From Linderina pennispora (Eukaryota > Kickxellomycota > Kickxellomycetes > Kickxellales > Kickxellaceae): a DNA stretch of 64,000 bases. The position numbers and the translations under genes are program-made. The first letter of the stretch is position 1, and the number at the start of each line of letters is the position of its first letter. The stretch spans positions 3,100,001-3,164,000 of the forward strand of contig NW_024468249.1 of NCBI RefSeq assembly GCF_002104995.1. The letters are read 5' to 3'. Of this stretch, positions 19,344 through 29,365 are shown in pieces. The notes beneath the pieces are model-generated. The model made no database searches, was not told the DNA's origin, and saw nothing but the letters and a program-made list of their open reading frames with translations.

Positions 19344-20540
19344 TTACTGCTTGACGGTAATGCCAGCCTTGCGCAGTGCATTGGCCAGGTCGCTAACAAG
19401 GTCGTCGACGTGCTCGATGCCCACGCACAGACGGATCAGGTCTTCGGGCAGGTGCCGCTGCTTGCGGATCTCCGCCGGAATAGACGCATGCGACATCTTG
19501 CACGGCATCGAGATCAGCGAGTTCACGCACCCGAAGCTGACCGAGATGCCCCACAGCCGCGCGCTCTCCACAATGCGCTCCGACACGCCGACGTCGCCGG
19601 TCTCGAAGCTCAGCACCGCCCCGGGCCCGCTGGCCAGCGACCGATGCAGCTCGTACTGCGGGTGCGACTTGAGCCCTGGATAATGAACCTTGAGCCCCTG
19701 CGCCTCCAGGAACTCGGCAATCTGCTCGGCATTCGCCTGCTGCTTGTCCATGCGGATCGCCAGCGTCTTGACGCCGCGCAGCAACAGCCACGAGTCGAAC
19801 GCTCCCAGGCCCGAGCCGTTCGAGTTGATCACAAAATACAGCTGATCCGCCACCTGCGCCGTCTTGCACCCGATCACGCCCGCCATCAGATCATGGTGGC
19901 CCGACAGATACTTGGTGCCCGAGTGGTACTCGATGTCGGCGCCCAGCTCCAGCGTGTTCTGCAGCAGCGGCGACATCATCGTGTTGTCCACCACCACCAG
20001 CGCCGCCGGGCACTGCTCGTGCACCTTGCTTGCTATTGTGCGGATATCCGCGATCTTAATCAGCGGGTTCGTCGGCGACTCCAGCAGCACCAGACGCGTC
20101 TTCACCGGGTCCAGCCGCTCCGCCACCTTCTCCGGCTGCGTTGTGTCCACATTGTGCACCTTGACGCCGTTATACTGCGACACGTATGTCAGCAGACGGT
20201 TCGTCCCACCGTACAGGTCGTCGCCGGCAATGATCTCCTGCCCACTCTTCACCAGCCGTAGAATCACATCCAGCGCCGTCATCCCCGTAGACACCACGAA
20301 CGCCCGCTCCGCCCGCATGATCTTTGCCATGTGTGCTTCCACCGCCGTGCGCGTCGGATTTCCTGACCGCGAGTAGTCGTACTCGCCGCCCGTTCCATCC
20401 GCCTGCGTCTGCTTGAACGTCGCCGTCTGGTAGATAGGCACCGATGCCGCATTGTAGTTGTCCTTGACGTTGTCGCTGTCCATGTGGACCAGCTCCGTGG
20501 CGATGTGGTACTGAGGTCTAGTGTCGTCGCTGCCAGCCAT
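19344..20540 (-). CDS. STR3: cystathionine beta-lyase (PLP-dependent)
   Basis: This Cys/Met-metabolism PLP enzyme (PF01053) cleaves cystathionine to homocysteine in methionine biosynthesis. The product is 398 residues from ATG 20540, where MAGSDDTRPQYHIATELVH begins the family match; the frame open upstream is leader sequence. Landmarks are YSRSGNPTR (56-64), STGMTALD (84-91), the PLP-binding Lys210 in YHSGTKYLSGHHD, and the segment NSNGSGLGAFDSWLLLRG. That last segment resembles beta-lyases more than gamma-lyases or gamma-synthases. It converges on the phosphotransferase gene with only 44 bp between stop codons. The TATA box is at 20652-20658. Gamma-lyase activity cannot be excluded without alignment. 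Confidence 0.9.
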   Translation of the reverse strand: MAGSDDTRPQYHIATELVHMDSDNVKDNYNAASVPIYQTATFKQTQADGTGGEYDYSRSGNPTRTAVEAHMAKIMRAERAFVVSTGMTALDVILRLVKSGQEIIAGDDLYGGTNRLLTYVSQYNGVKVHNVDTTQPEKVAERLDPVKTRLVLLESPTNPLIKIADIRTIASKVHEQCPAALVVVDNTMMSPLLQNTLELGADIEYHSGTKYLSGHHDLMAGVIGCKTAQVADQLYFVINSNGSGLGAFDSWLLLRGVKTLAIRMDKQQANAEQIAEFLEAQGLKVHYPGLKSHPQYELHRSLASGPGAVLSFETGDVGVSERIVESARLWGISVSFGCVNSLISMPCKMSHASIPAEIRKQRHLPEDLIRLCVGIEHVDDLVSDLANALRKAGITVKQ

Positions 20541-21275
20541 GATGAAGGAGTTTCTGTGCAAAAAAAAGAAAGAGAAAAGGTGAAGAAAAAGTGTTGTTGA
20601 GAAGAAAAAAGTGAAAGAATTGCTGGAGTTGGCCAGTGCTGCCCCCACCCATTTATAAAGCGGGCCACAGGCAATTAGATGACCTGTTACCAAGAGCAAA
20701 TCTTCACACCACGCCAGACAATGACACAATCATTGTCGACGCTGATTGGTGCGGGTCGCTCACAGCGGATTTTTCCTGTGCAAATCATCACAACACTCCG
20801 AACCCCCGCTGTCGGTCCAACTGCTTTGCCGGGGAAACGCCCTCTGCTGAAGCTCTAGCACACGGGGGTGTAACGTATACACCGCCCTGCTGAGTCATGT
20901 AGACAGGGCAACCCGGGTACCGCATGTTGTTTTCTGAGAGATTACTCTAGAGTCGCCGGTATGAGTCGAAAAGGTCTCCAACGATGTCACTTCACTGTCG
21001 CGGGTTGGAAAGCTGAAGCCTGCCACCCTGCTTCTGCTAACTGTTGAGCTGAGAAGGAGGGAACATCAATGACTGTGGCGTGCACTCTCTAAAGACAGTG
21101 CGAGAGGCGCCGGTACACACTCAATCCGGAAATATGCGAAGGGGAGACCTTGAGTGTACTAAAAAATATCCTTGACAAATTGACGTTATTACAGTAAGAA
21201 CCATTCTGTTGCTAAGCCAGCCACCAACTGTAGAGCCGCCATGCTACCAGAAACATCACAGGAAATGCTACTGCT
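20541..21275. other. intergenic with cystathionine beta-lyase promoter
   Basis: A TTATAAA TATA box on the minus strand (20652-20658) lies about 112 bp before the cystathionine beta-lyase ATG. No CACGTG was seen here. The remainder shows no gene. Confidence 0.5.
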
Positions 21276-21877
21276 TTATGGTTTTCCTGTCAGGTAATAC
21301 CAGCCGCCCATCGTCTCGTGGCCAACATTGATGTAGTTTGGACCTTGGCTGGCGAGAGTGACGATATTAAACATGAGCAAGGTTAAAACAAGGGCACGGA
21401 GCTGCTTGTCCATGCTCGGTCTAATCTCCAGCTTTTTAGGATGGAGCTTCCTGATATCGAGTGTCGCAGCAACATACCCATTGCCATCTCGCAGCTCCTA
21501 CCGACTACCTTTGATTGGAGTGTTCCACTTGTAGTCAGTACCGCTCGCGTCTTTGAACTTCCAACCGAGCTGTGTAACTCTTTGCTCCAGTTTAAATGTC
21601 ATATCTCGTACTATTGCATATCTACAACTGGTGTTGCCTCCGGGCGATCGCTGCTCTTGACTTTGGACATGATGCCAGCAACTAGCGTGGTATTGCCATC
21701 AAAATCAATTTCAACCGAGCTGAGGATCAAGTTCGGGCACTTTACATATGCTCTGTAGACAGGCTTGCCAGAACCCTGGGCCGCATCGATGCTGTCAAAA
21801 CAGCCGCTGTAGAAAACGACACACCTCACAGCGATGGGAACAGTTTTGGAGAAAATTGTAAATGGATCTGTGGACAT
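21276..21877 (-). pseudogene. DUF6593/tubby-like-type protein, copy A, broken
   Basis: This is homologous over its whole length to the intact gene at 23311-23934. The start MSTDPFTIF aligns with MSLETYTCS, and CVVFYSGCFDSIDAAQGSG with NIVFYNGRFDTRQAAASSG. LEQRVTQLGWKFKDASG aligns with MEQRDMQLGWKFTDAQG. The C-terminal helix MDKQLRALVLTLLMFNIVTLA aligns with its equivalent. Two lesions are visible: a frameshift near 21600-21640, and a Trp codon (TGG in the intact copy) changed to TAG in ...GSR*ELRDG. The reading frame otherwise continues to TAA at 21276-21278. The family call rests on a general resemblance to fungal DUF6593 proteins and is tentative. The homology between the copies is seen directly. 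Confidence 0.75.
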
Positions 21878-22284
21878 GATAGCTAACTGGAGAATGACTG
21901 AGGGCGATGCGCACGCCGGCTTTCGGCGTTTAAATAGGCTGCACAAGACACGTGGAATGTTCTTTAGCAAAAAGAGGGTGTCCCTCGCCGTCTTGGCACA
22001 CTGGTACTTCAAGGCCGGACTACAGAATGCGTATCTTGCAAACTGAGAGTGTATGCTAGCGAATACCCTCTGCTGATTTCTCTCCCAAAAGAAAGCACAA
22101 ACAGCCCTCAATAAAGAATCGACCGCCGGAATCGCCTGACACTACACTGCTCAAGTATGATGAGAGAGTACTCTCATCGGTACATGCTAAAAACAATCGT
22201 ATGAGGATATCATACTGTGTTAACGAAAAGTGTATTTCGTTGAGTCAGTAACTCGCCTCACTACCAACCATGAGCAAGCTTGGG
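21878..22284. other. spacer between DUF6593-like copies A and C
   Basis: No gene is supported. It should contain the former promoter of copy A. Confidence 0.4.
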
Positions 22285-22450
22285 CTAAGTTACATTGCTG
22301 TGGCTGTTGGCATGAGTCCTTGCGACAGTGAGTGCAGTTATGCCAAGTACCAAAAGAAGATGCACTCGAAGCTCATTATTGACTCCAGTCTTGAACTCCA
22401 GGATGCTAGCGCCGTCCTTTCAAAACTTCAACATCTTGATTGCTAGTAGT
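22285..22450 (-). pseudogene. DUF6593-like copy C, 3' fragment only
   Basis: The minus-strand DNA closely matches the end of the intact gene at 23311-23934. SILEFKTGVNNELRV and LGITALTVARTHANSHSNV parallel GILEFKTGISDELRV and LGITALTIARTQDNTHTNV. The frame breaks upstream at about 22411, and the rest of the gene is missing. It sits between copies A and B in the same orientation, as expected from tandem duplication and decay. Confidence 0.75.
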
Positions 22451-23310
22451 TAGCTGCATATTTTGTGTCTTGGCACAATCAGCTGGAGTTCCAGTAGACA
22501 AACCAGCGACTGCGGACCTATAGGCTTCACGGTGGAGAAATATGCTGCTGAAGGTTCTCGGCGCGTTCGAGGAAAAAAACACTAAAACCCCCCCCCCATT
22601 GGTATTGTAAACAAGCTATAAAATATGAGGAAAACGAGAAACCAGCACTCTCTCGGACTAGAGGTGCTCGGTGTTAATAACTGGGTATGTTGAAGCCAAG
22701 ATTTGGGGACGCATTCTTGGCTTTCGTAGTACCCTCGAGACAAAGCTTGACAGCAGATCTCTTGTGGATGAAAAGTTGTCATCAAGGTATTCAAGCAAAA
22801 ATTCAGTTTCGCTGAGAACCTGTGCAGAAGTGAACCGGCATATTAAGATAGCAAATAGCCGCTGTGTTGCTCTCCATGTACCAAGGAAAGGCCTAAAAAT
22901 GATGACTTCAAGTAAAGCATTAAAGCTATTATTTTGGTTGCGATATATAGTGCTAGCGGACAAATATTTCTTAAATACTGCGCGTGTAACGCGAAGTGCG
23001 AGGTTCATTGACATAGTATTAAATAATAGTGTTTGAGAAGAGTAGATGCTCTAACAGTGGGGAGCTAAGCGGAAAACCTGATTGTGAAAAAGTAAAAACA
23101 GCTGAGGAGAATATCTATTTCTTTCCATGAGGAAACGGTATAGGATGTTGATATTTAGACAACCCCATGCCCTTCGTCACCATATGCAGCTCCAAATTCC
23201 CACCTGTATAAACATTGTGGGCCGGAACGGCCCCATCCTCCCTTTTTCTCCTCAGCAATGTCTAGTCATACTCATTCCATAAAGCTCATAACTACTGGAT
23301 TCTCTGAAGG
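22451..23310. other. intergenic with overlapping weak frames
   Basis: Open frames of about 118-121 codons occur on both strands over the same bases (22658-23036). The minus frame looks slightly more protein-like, but neither has a recognisable domain. A C8 run lies near 22589. No gene is claimed. Confidence 0.35.
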
Positions 23311-23934
23311 TCAACATTGAAGTCCATAAATACCTTCGTATTTCAACCACCTACACTCCTCAACATTTGTGTGGGTGTTGTCTTGAGTCCTTGCGATAGT
23401 GAGTGCAGTTATGCCAAGAGCCAAAAGAGAAAGCACTCGAAGCTCATCACTAATACCAGTCTTGAATTCTAGGATGCCAGGACCGTCCTTCCAGAACTTT
23501 GTGCAGTCAAAGGTGGCAATGGCTGCTTTTTTGCTGTCAAGTAGCTCCCACCGAGTCTTCAGCGCTTTAGTGTTCCACTTGTACTTGACCCCTTGCGCAT
23601 CTGTAAACTTCCATCCCAGCTGCATATCTCGCTGCTCCATTTTGTAGGGAACACCCCGAGCTATGGCGCTGGCACTTCTCGTCGAGACCTTGTCGATTAG
23701 TGCATTAGCTACAGTACTACCGCTTGTCGGCATCACTCCAGCAACAATCGTTGCATCGTCATCCACATCCGTCGTCAGGAGGGCTACGCAAGGAAACCGA
23801 GTTACGATGCGGTAGGCTTGCATTCCAGAGCTTGCAGCGGCTTGTCTGGTGTCGAACCTGCCATTGTAGAACACAATGTTTTTGTGGTATTCCAAGTTAC
23901 GCAGGGAGGAGCAGGTATATGTTTCAAGAGACAT
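23311..23934 (-). CDS. DUF6593/tubby-like-type protein, copy B, intact
   Basis: The product is 207 residues. The fold pattern is beta-rich: VFYNGRFDTRQAA, then YRIVTRFPCVALLTTDVDDDATIVAGVMP, then MEQRDMQLGWKFTD and YKWNTKALKTRWELLD. It ends with a hydrophobic helix near the C-terminus (LRVLSLLALGITALTIA). This resembles the fungal DUF6593 family, which is related in shape to tubby/LURP-one domains. The match is by pattern only and the function is unknown. It is the intact member of a three-copy cluster. The two other copies support the reading frame, because their conserved segments align in this frame. Confidence 0.7.
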   Translation of the reverse strand: MSLETYTCSSLRNLEYHKNIVFYNGRFDTRQAAASSGMQAYRIVTRFPCVALLTTDVDDDATIVAGVMPTSGSTVANALIDKVSTRSASAIARGVPYKMEQRDMQLGWKFTDAQGVKYKWNTKALKTRWELLDSKKAAIATFDCTKFWKDGPGILEFKTGISDELRVLSLLALGITALTIARTQDNTHTNVEECRWLKYEGIYGLQC

Positions 23935-24573
23935 AGGTTATGGCTATTTAGTAAAGGAGAGTTAGTGGAAGAGCGAGGCGCCCTCAAGCCCCTTTGTAAT
24001 CATTCAAAGCGCCAGACTGCCATTCTAATAACTGTGGATTGCTTTCACAGGCTTGGCACGCTGATGTCTCTGGATGTAGCCAATAGCCACGAGCCTCTCG
24101 GCTCCCGAAATTCTGAAAGAAGCCCAGGGAAATAGCTGCGGGTGCAAATCCAGGATTGAAAATCACCTGACCGCTCCTCTCAGAAAACTTGGAATGGCTG
24201 ACGAATACAAACACATACAAACCACTTGGCAATTGGCAACACGAACACCCTAAAGTGTGCTGAGGAGTCATCTTTTTCTCTACTAAATATTTACGTGGAG
24301 ACAGTTCTGCAAAATCGCACGTCAAAATCGTACATGGCCGCCCTGTCCATGAAGCCTGCGGAAGTATCCTTGGCCGCTTTGCTTGGGAATCAGTCGCTAG
24401 GCACTTTCTCAGCAGCTATCCCTTGGGGTATATATCGATACCCTAAAGACTATAAAAGCGAAAGCAGAGTACTGTCCACGAGCACTTGGAAGGCAACGGA
24501 CAATGCACCTGCCATCCACTGGGCCATGGATATAGCTGAGAAAGGCGATCTCGCGTGGGATGTGACTCACTGG
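23935..24573. other. intergenic, no gene seen
   Basis: A plus-strand frame of 165 codons (24226-24723) is open but has no domain and overlaps a zinc-finger-like minus frame. No other feature was found. Confidence 0.35.
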
Positions 24574-24756
24574 TTACTTAGTGTAGCTCGTCTCGGAATA
24601 CATGCCAATGTGATTTCTTGCATGACCCAAATAGTCGCCAGGTGTCTTGATATTCTTGAAGCAACTCTGACAGTTGTAGCTTTCTTTTGCCTTAGGCTTA
24701 AGAAGAGTGGTCACTGTTCTTGAGAATGTTCTGGTTTGTAGAAATACGATGTTCAA
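24574..24756 (-). pseudogene. C2H2 zinc-finger fragment
   Basis: The minus-strand frame contains one perfectly spaced C2H2 finger, C-x2-C-x12-H-x3-H, in YNCQSCFKNIKTPGDYLGH and ARNH. It is preceded by a basic stretch (LLKPKAKES). There is no ATG in the frame and I could not find an upstream exon, so it is probably a gene fragment. Chance agreement with the spacing cannot be ruled out. Confidence 0.3.
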
Positions 24757-26781
24757 GGCAAGTATTCAATTAGCCTAGTGCTGCTACCTAAGTGCATCCT
24801 CTGGTTTTATATTGCTCTGAAACACCTTTATCAGCCATGCCTGCGCTTGAACGTCACAAGAGATAAATGACAGCATATTACATGCCATACAAACCGTTAA
24901 CATCTACGGATCACAATGTGGTGTGTTCTAGTCAGTACTTTTCGCATCTTCGTTTACCAGGGAGCTGTCAGCAGTCATATGAGACTAGGATAACTCACAA
25001 CTCAGGCGTAAACCCACTGGTTGTGATATAAAGCAATGCCCCACACTTCAGCTATTGATTTACACATCAGCAAGCAAGTGACAGTGCACACTGAAGGCTG
25101 CATCGTCATCACCCGCAAATGAGGGTAAGCGAATTCAGGCTTGCTAATTGCGCTGCTGCTACCAAGCTGCGGAACCCAGACTAGGGCTTTTGTGTTTTGC
25201 CATTTTCTCTGCCCCAACGGTGGAGTTCCGGAGCGTCGAAACGAAAAGGGCAACAACAGCAATTGCAAGGATACTCACACTTCCCCAAACCCCACCACGT
25301 GTTACTTTCAGCGCTTGGTGATGATGCAACAGGTCAATCTCACCAATGCCTCCATTTGGGAAGCAACTCACGGAATAATGTCACGCTGAGGGATTTTGGT
25401 CACAATAATCACAAACCTGTTGACTCGGCCTTTGCTCGCCACCTGGACCGCCACCTCCGCTCATCCGGAAAACAAACCTTTAAAAGGTCACTCAATGGCC
25501 CAAGAGCTGCAGCAAAATGAATTTTCTCCACATGATAAAACCTGCTTCAGCCGACAATCATACAACCCGCCAGTGCCACTTTCTACTGTGCACCTTGCAT
25601 GCACATCGCCTGTAGCTCGCGCGACCACTATAGTATTTCATATATTGCATACTATCATGCAAAGCGTATGTATGTAGTGTTGGTAGATGGCCACCTAACA
25701 TACAGCGTATCTGCACTTCCACCACACGTGGCAGTACAGCTGCCAATTGGAATCCCTAGATCCAAATCCAAACTTCAAACTCCAAATCAGTTCCCATGGC
25801 ACCTATTTCGGCATAGCGGAGCTGCAAAGCCTAGACGGATCTACCATTCCTTCTCATGAACTATCTGCTTCCCTCATCTGCCTTCTGCGGAACGGTATCC
25901 TCTGGGCATGAATAAGTATTCATGTGCAAACATACCAAACATCCAGCTTTCCCACCCAATGAGCTCAGAATGATACCGCCTGGCGTGATCGTTGTACGAT
26001 ATTAGTTGTTCTTCATCTTTCCCCCCAAAAACAACGTCGCAACATTTCACCGATGGCATGCTGATCGGCGAATTCTTCGTTAAACTAGCAAGGAGTGCCC
26101 AGTATAGCTTGAAGAAGGCAGCTGTTGGGTTGCGCTCGCCATGCACGTCGCCTATAGAATGCCCAGACTGCAAGCCGATCTGGATGCAGCTGCTTGACAC
26201 CTAGTGTCGGCGCAACATGGGCAGAGTCATTTGGGCCACACTCCATTCCCCAGCCTGGTCAATCCCTGTTCTGCCTGCACCTGCCTAATACGTGGGAAGG
26301 CACAGAAAGGCCGCAGAGGATGTATGGTGCAATCGCCCCATTTTGCCCCCTGCTGTACCACATATGGAAACCGCTACATCTGTGCGGCCCAGTAATATTT
26401 CTATTCCAACTGCCTTCGCCCAATGAGTACGCTACAGAGCCCCGCTTTTGGGGGACAACGACCACGGGCGCTGCCAACCAACTCAGCTGTGTGATTTTGG
26501 ACACAAGGTGCGGCTAGACTGTCGACTATCTCTCTTTCTAGCCCCCTAGTTCTAGCATAAGGATTGAGCTGACCAATGCCTTTGCGACCCGATGGTACCA
26601 TTGCTAAGCAGAGAGGCAAAATGGCCGAGAGAGCATTCGTATCCACCAGGTTTTTGGGTATAAAACCTCTTGAACTTGCCCTCCAGGAACACAAAATTTT
26701 TCTAACAATCTAAAAAACCCCTCACCACCTTTTTGTTCCGCTCTCTTTGTAATATTCCTACTCAACTCATTACTAGCGAAA
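24757..26781. other. long gene-poor stretch and amino-acid transporter promoter
   Basis: Only short, overlapping, domain-free frames are present. CACGTG motifs occur near 25307 and 25727 but with no adjacent gene. A TATA box (TATAAAA, 26659-26665) lies 117 bp or so before the transporter ATG at 26782, with a pyrimidine-rich leader between them. Confidence 0.5.
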
Positions 26782-28155
26782 ATGAGCAATTCCGAGTCAA
26801 CGACCGCTCCCCCGAGCCGTCCAACCTCCGTCAACAAGAACTTTTCCAACGGGAAGGCTGACTACGCCATCTCCCAGACCGGATCCGAAGCCAACGGCGA
26901 GTACGACCACATCCACCGCACCAGCTCCTCCCTTGGCGCCTTCTTCAACATGGTCGGCATGGTCTTGGGCTCCGGTTCCCTGCAGCTTCCCTACGTCCTG
27001 GCACGCGGCGGCTGGGTTGGCCTAATCATCATGGGGGTCTGCGGTATCATCGCTGTGTTCAGCTCCATCATCACCATCCGCTGTCTGCACGCCGTGCCCG
27101 GCAAGCGCCTGCTCGGATTCGTCGACATTGGCCAGGCCAGCTTTGGCAAGCCAGGTCGCTACGTCGCCTATTTCTTCCATGCCCTGTACTGCTTCGGCAG
27201 CACCTGTCTGTACATCATCCTGGCCGGCACTACTATCCACACGCTGCTCTTGCCGACGGGTGTGAACCTGAGCGAGAAGTTCTGGATGTTTGTCTGCACC
27301 TTCATCATGTGGGTGCCGTACATTATCCTGAAGCAGATGGCTGAGACCGCAATCATCAGCATGTTTGGATTCCTCTCGAGCGTCGTCGTTGTCCTGATCG
27401 CCGTTGTCATCGCCTTCAGCAAGCCGTACCTGCAGAGTGATCACGCCCCCGCTGACAATATCCACGCTGTCATCCAGGGCACCGATATCAACCACGTGTT
27501 CTGGGACTGGGCTGGTGTGCCCACCGCCATGGCCACCTTCTCGTTCGCTTTCGCCGGCAATGCCATCTACCCGTACATCGAGGGCAGCATGCGCAACCCG
27601 CAGCACTGGCCGTATGTCTCCATGTGCGCCATGACTATCATCACTGCCTTCTACATGCTCTGCGGTGCCGCTGGATACCATGCGTACGGACATCTTACAG
27701 TCTCGCCGATGCTCGATAACCTGCCGCGCGGTGCCCCTAGCGTGGCGGCTCAGATCATGATCGTCATTCACGTGATTATTGCCGTGCCCGTGCTTATGAC
27801 CTCGTTCGCTATGGAGGTCGAAAAGTCCTTCAACATCACGCCCCAGTTCATGGGCAAGTGGAAGGAGCGCATCACCCGCACCACCATGCGCACTGTGCTT
27901 CTGGCCGCACTCATGGGCGTCTCTATGGCCATTCCGTACTTCTCCCAGGTTATGACGCTTGTTGGTGCCCTGTCCACGGGATGCGTGTTCTTGATCGAGC
28001 CCATTCTATTCTACTGGAAGCTCTACGGCATCCGCAACATCCCTTGGTATGAGCACATTGTCGGCGTCATCATGCTGTTCCTGGGTATCCTGGCCATGGT
28101 GCTGGGCACCAAGGACGGCGCTATTGCCTTGAGGGATGCCATCCACGGCAACTAA
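26782..28155 (+). CDS. AAAP-family amino acid transporter (Avt-like)
   Basis: This is a 457-residue membrane protein of the amino acid/auxin permease family (PF01490), which moves amino acids with protons, commonly across the vacuolar or plasma membrane in fungi. A hydrophilic N-terminus of about 50 residues is followed by the first helix with the family motif GSGSLQLPYVLARGGW (71-86). About eleven hydrophobic segments run to the C-terminus. A conserved FAGNAIYPYIEGSMRNP segment lies near the middle and resembles the F-x-G-H/N region of Avt proteins. Codon use is strongly biased to C-ending codons, which suggests good expression. It is a single exon with a TATA box at 26659. The substrate and target membrane cannot be told from sequence. 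Confidence 0.92.
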   Translation: MSNSESTTAPPSRPTSVNKNFSNGKADYAISQTGSEANGEYDHIHRTSSSLGAFFNMVGMVLGSGSLQLPYVLARGGWVGLIIMGVCGIIAVFSSIITIRCLHAVPGKRLLGFVDIGQASFGKPGRYVAYFFHALYCFGSTCLYIILAGTTIHTLLLPTGVNLSEKFWMFVCTFIMWVPYIILKQMAETAIISMFGFLSSVVVVLIAVVIAFSKPYLQSDHAPADNIHAVIQGTDINHVFWDWAGVPTAMATFSFAFAGNAIYPYIEGSMRNPQHWPYVSMCAMTIITAFYMLCGAAGYHAYGHLTVSPMLDNLPRGAPSVAAQIMIVIHVIIAVPVLMTSFAMEVEKSFNITPQFMGKWKERITRTTMRTVLLAALMGVSMAIPYFSQVMTLVGALSTGCVFLIEPILFYWKLYGIRNIPWYEHIVGVIMLFLGILAMVLGTKDGAIALRDAIHGN

Positions 28156-28414
28156 CCTCACAGGAATCCCCTGCTAGACATGCACTTTCTCACATTAATC
28201 ATCCATCTTCATGTAATTCTTTTCATTATCTTCCTTTTGAAAAATGCAGCCACCCAGTACCAGCTTATGCTAGTTACCGATGACGTGCCAGATGTGTCGG
28301 AGAATTGCATAGATCGTGCTTGAGCAGGGATACTGCATTTATTAAATAATAGGTTGAAAAATACGAGAATAGTTGGGTACTTTGGCAAGCAGACAGGTAA
28401 AGCAACAGAGGGTC

Positions 28415-29365
28415 TCAGTGCTTGCTATCACGATTCTTCTTCTTTGATGACTTGGAATGCTTCTTAGAGCGCTTCTTGGATGGCTTGCCTGAAGCTGCTG
28501 CCTTTGCCGCCACCTGCATAGCTTCGACATCAGCACTCGTGCCTTCACCATCGTCCTCATCGTCCTCGTCCACTTCCATGCCATCTTCCTCCTCGGCGTC
28601 ATCAGTGTCGTCTTCGGCCTTTGCGTGACCCTGCGCGCTAGCAACAGCAGCTGCTGCCGCGGCTGCCATAGCACTGACATCAACATCAGAGTGGAACGCC
28701 GCGCTATGATCCTGCAGATCCTCCTCTTCCTCGACTGGCGACTCGCCAAGCTTCTCTCTGAGTCTCCTATTCTCTGCCTTGAGCTGCTCGTTCTGGCTCG
28801 TCAGCTCCGAAATCGCCTGGTCTGCCAGCAGCTTCTCGATCGTCCACTTCTCAATGTTCTTTGCCTCAGTCGCCTTCAGACGGTGGATGTAGTCAACGGC
28901 CTGGGCCAGGATGCGGCCCTTGTTCTTCTCTGCGCTCGGCACCAGCTCCGCCAACCGATCAATTCCCTGGTTGATCACCTCTCGCCGACGCCGCTCCACC
29001 TCCTTGTGGCTCTCCTTGCGCTGCTTGTGCCACTCATCCGATCCAGGAGGAGGTGCTTCACCGCCGCTGCCGCCGCCACCCGTCCGCTTGCGCTTGCCCG
29101 ACGTGTTGCGGTCTGATAGGAACGGGTTGATGGGCGTGCCATCCGTGCGGCTCTCGGTGGCCGGCGCTATTGGCACAGGCGCCGGGTGTGCGCTTGTCGA
29201 CGCCGTCTGGCTCGTGTTGGTGATGCTGTTGTTGCGTGGTGCTATCGCTGGGTAGCCTGCTGGCGCGCTGCTGTTGTTCGAGGCGCGTCCTGGCAACACG
29301 TGTGCCTTGTCTTCGATTTCCAAAAGTACGCTGGCCTGGTCAGCGGCTGTTGTTGGCGACGCCAT
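28415..29365 (-). CDS. CBF1: Cbf1-like bHLH transcription factor
   Basis: The product is 316 residues from ATG 29365; a TTG three codons upstream only extends the frame. The basic helix-loop-helix (about 113-165) reads WHKQRKESHKEVERRRREVI and continues through ELVPSAEKNKGRILAQAVDYI. That matches yeast Cbf1, which binds CACGTG at centromeres and methionine genes. His120, Glu124 and Arg128 have the spacing that specifies CACGTG. A leucine-rich coiled coil follows (about 165-210). The C-terminus has an acidic block and then a Lys/Ser-rich tail. A nuclear regulator is expected. Its own upstream region carries two CACGTG sites in inverted orientation, which suggests autoregulation. Confidence 0.9.
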   Translation of the reverse strand: MASPTTAADQASVLLEIEDKAHVLPGRASNNSSAPAGYPAIAPRNNSITNTSQTASTSAHPAPVPIAPATESRTDGTPINPFLSDRNTSGKRKRTGGGGSGGEAPPPGSDEWHKQRKESHKEVERRRREVINQGIDRLAELVPSAEKNKGRILAQAVDYIHRLKATEAKNIEKWTIEKLLADQAISELTSQNEQLKAENRRLREKLGESPVEEEEDLQDHSAAFHSDVDVSAMAAAAAAAVASAQGHAKAEDDTDDAEEEDGMEVDEDDEDDGEGTSADVEAMQVAAKAAASGKPSKKRSKKHSKSSKKKNRDSKH

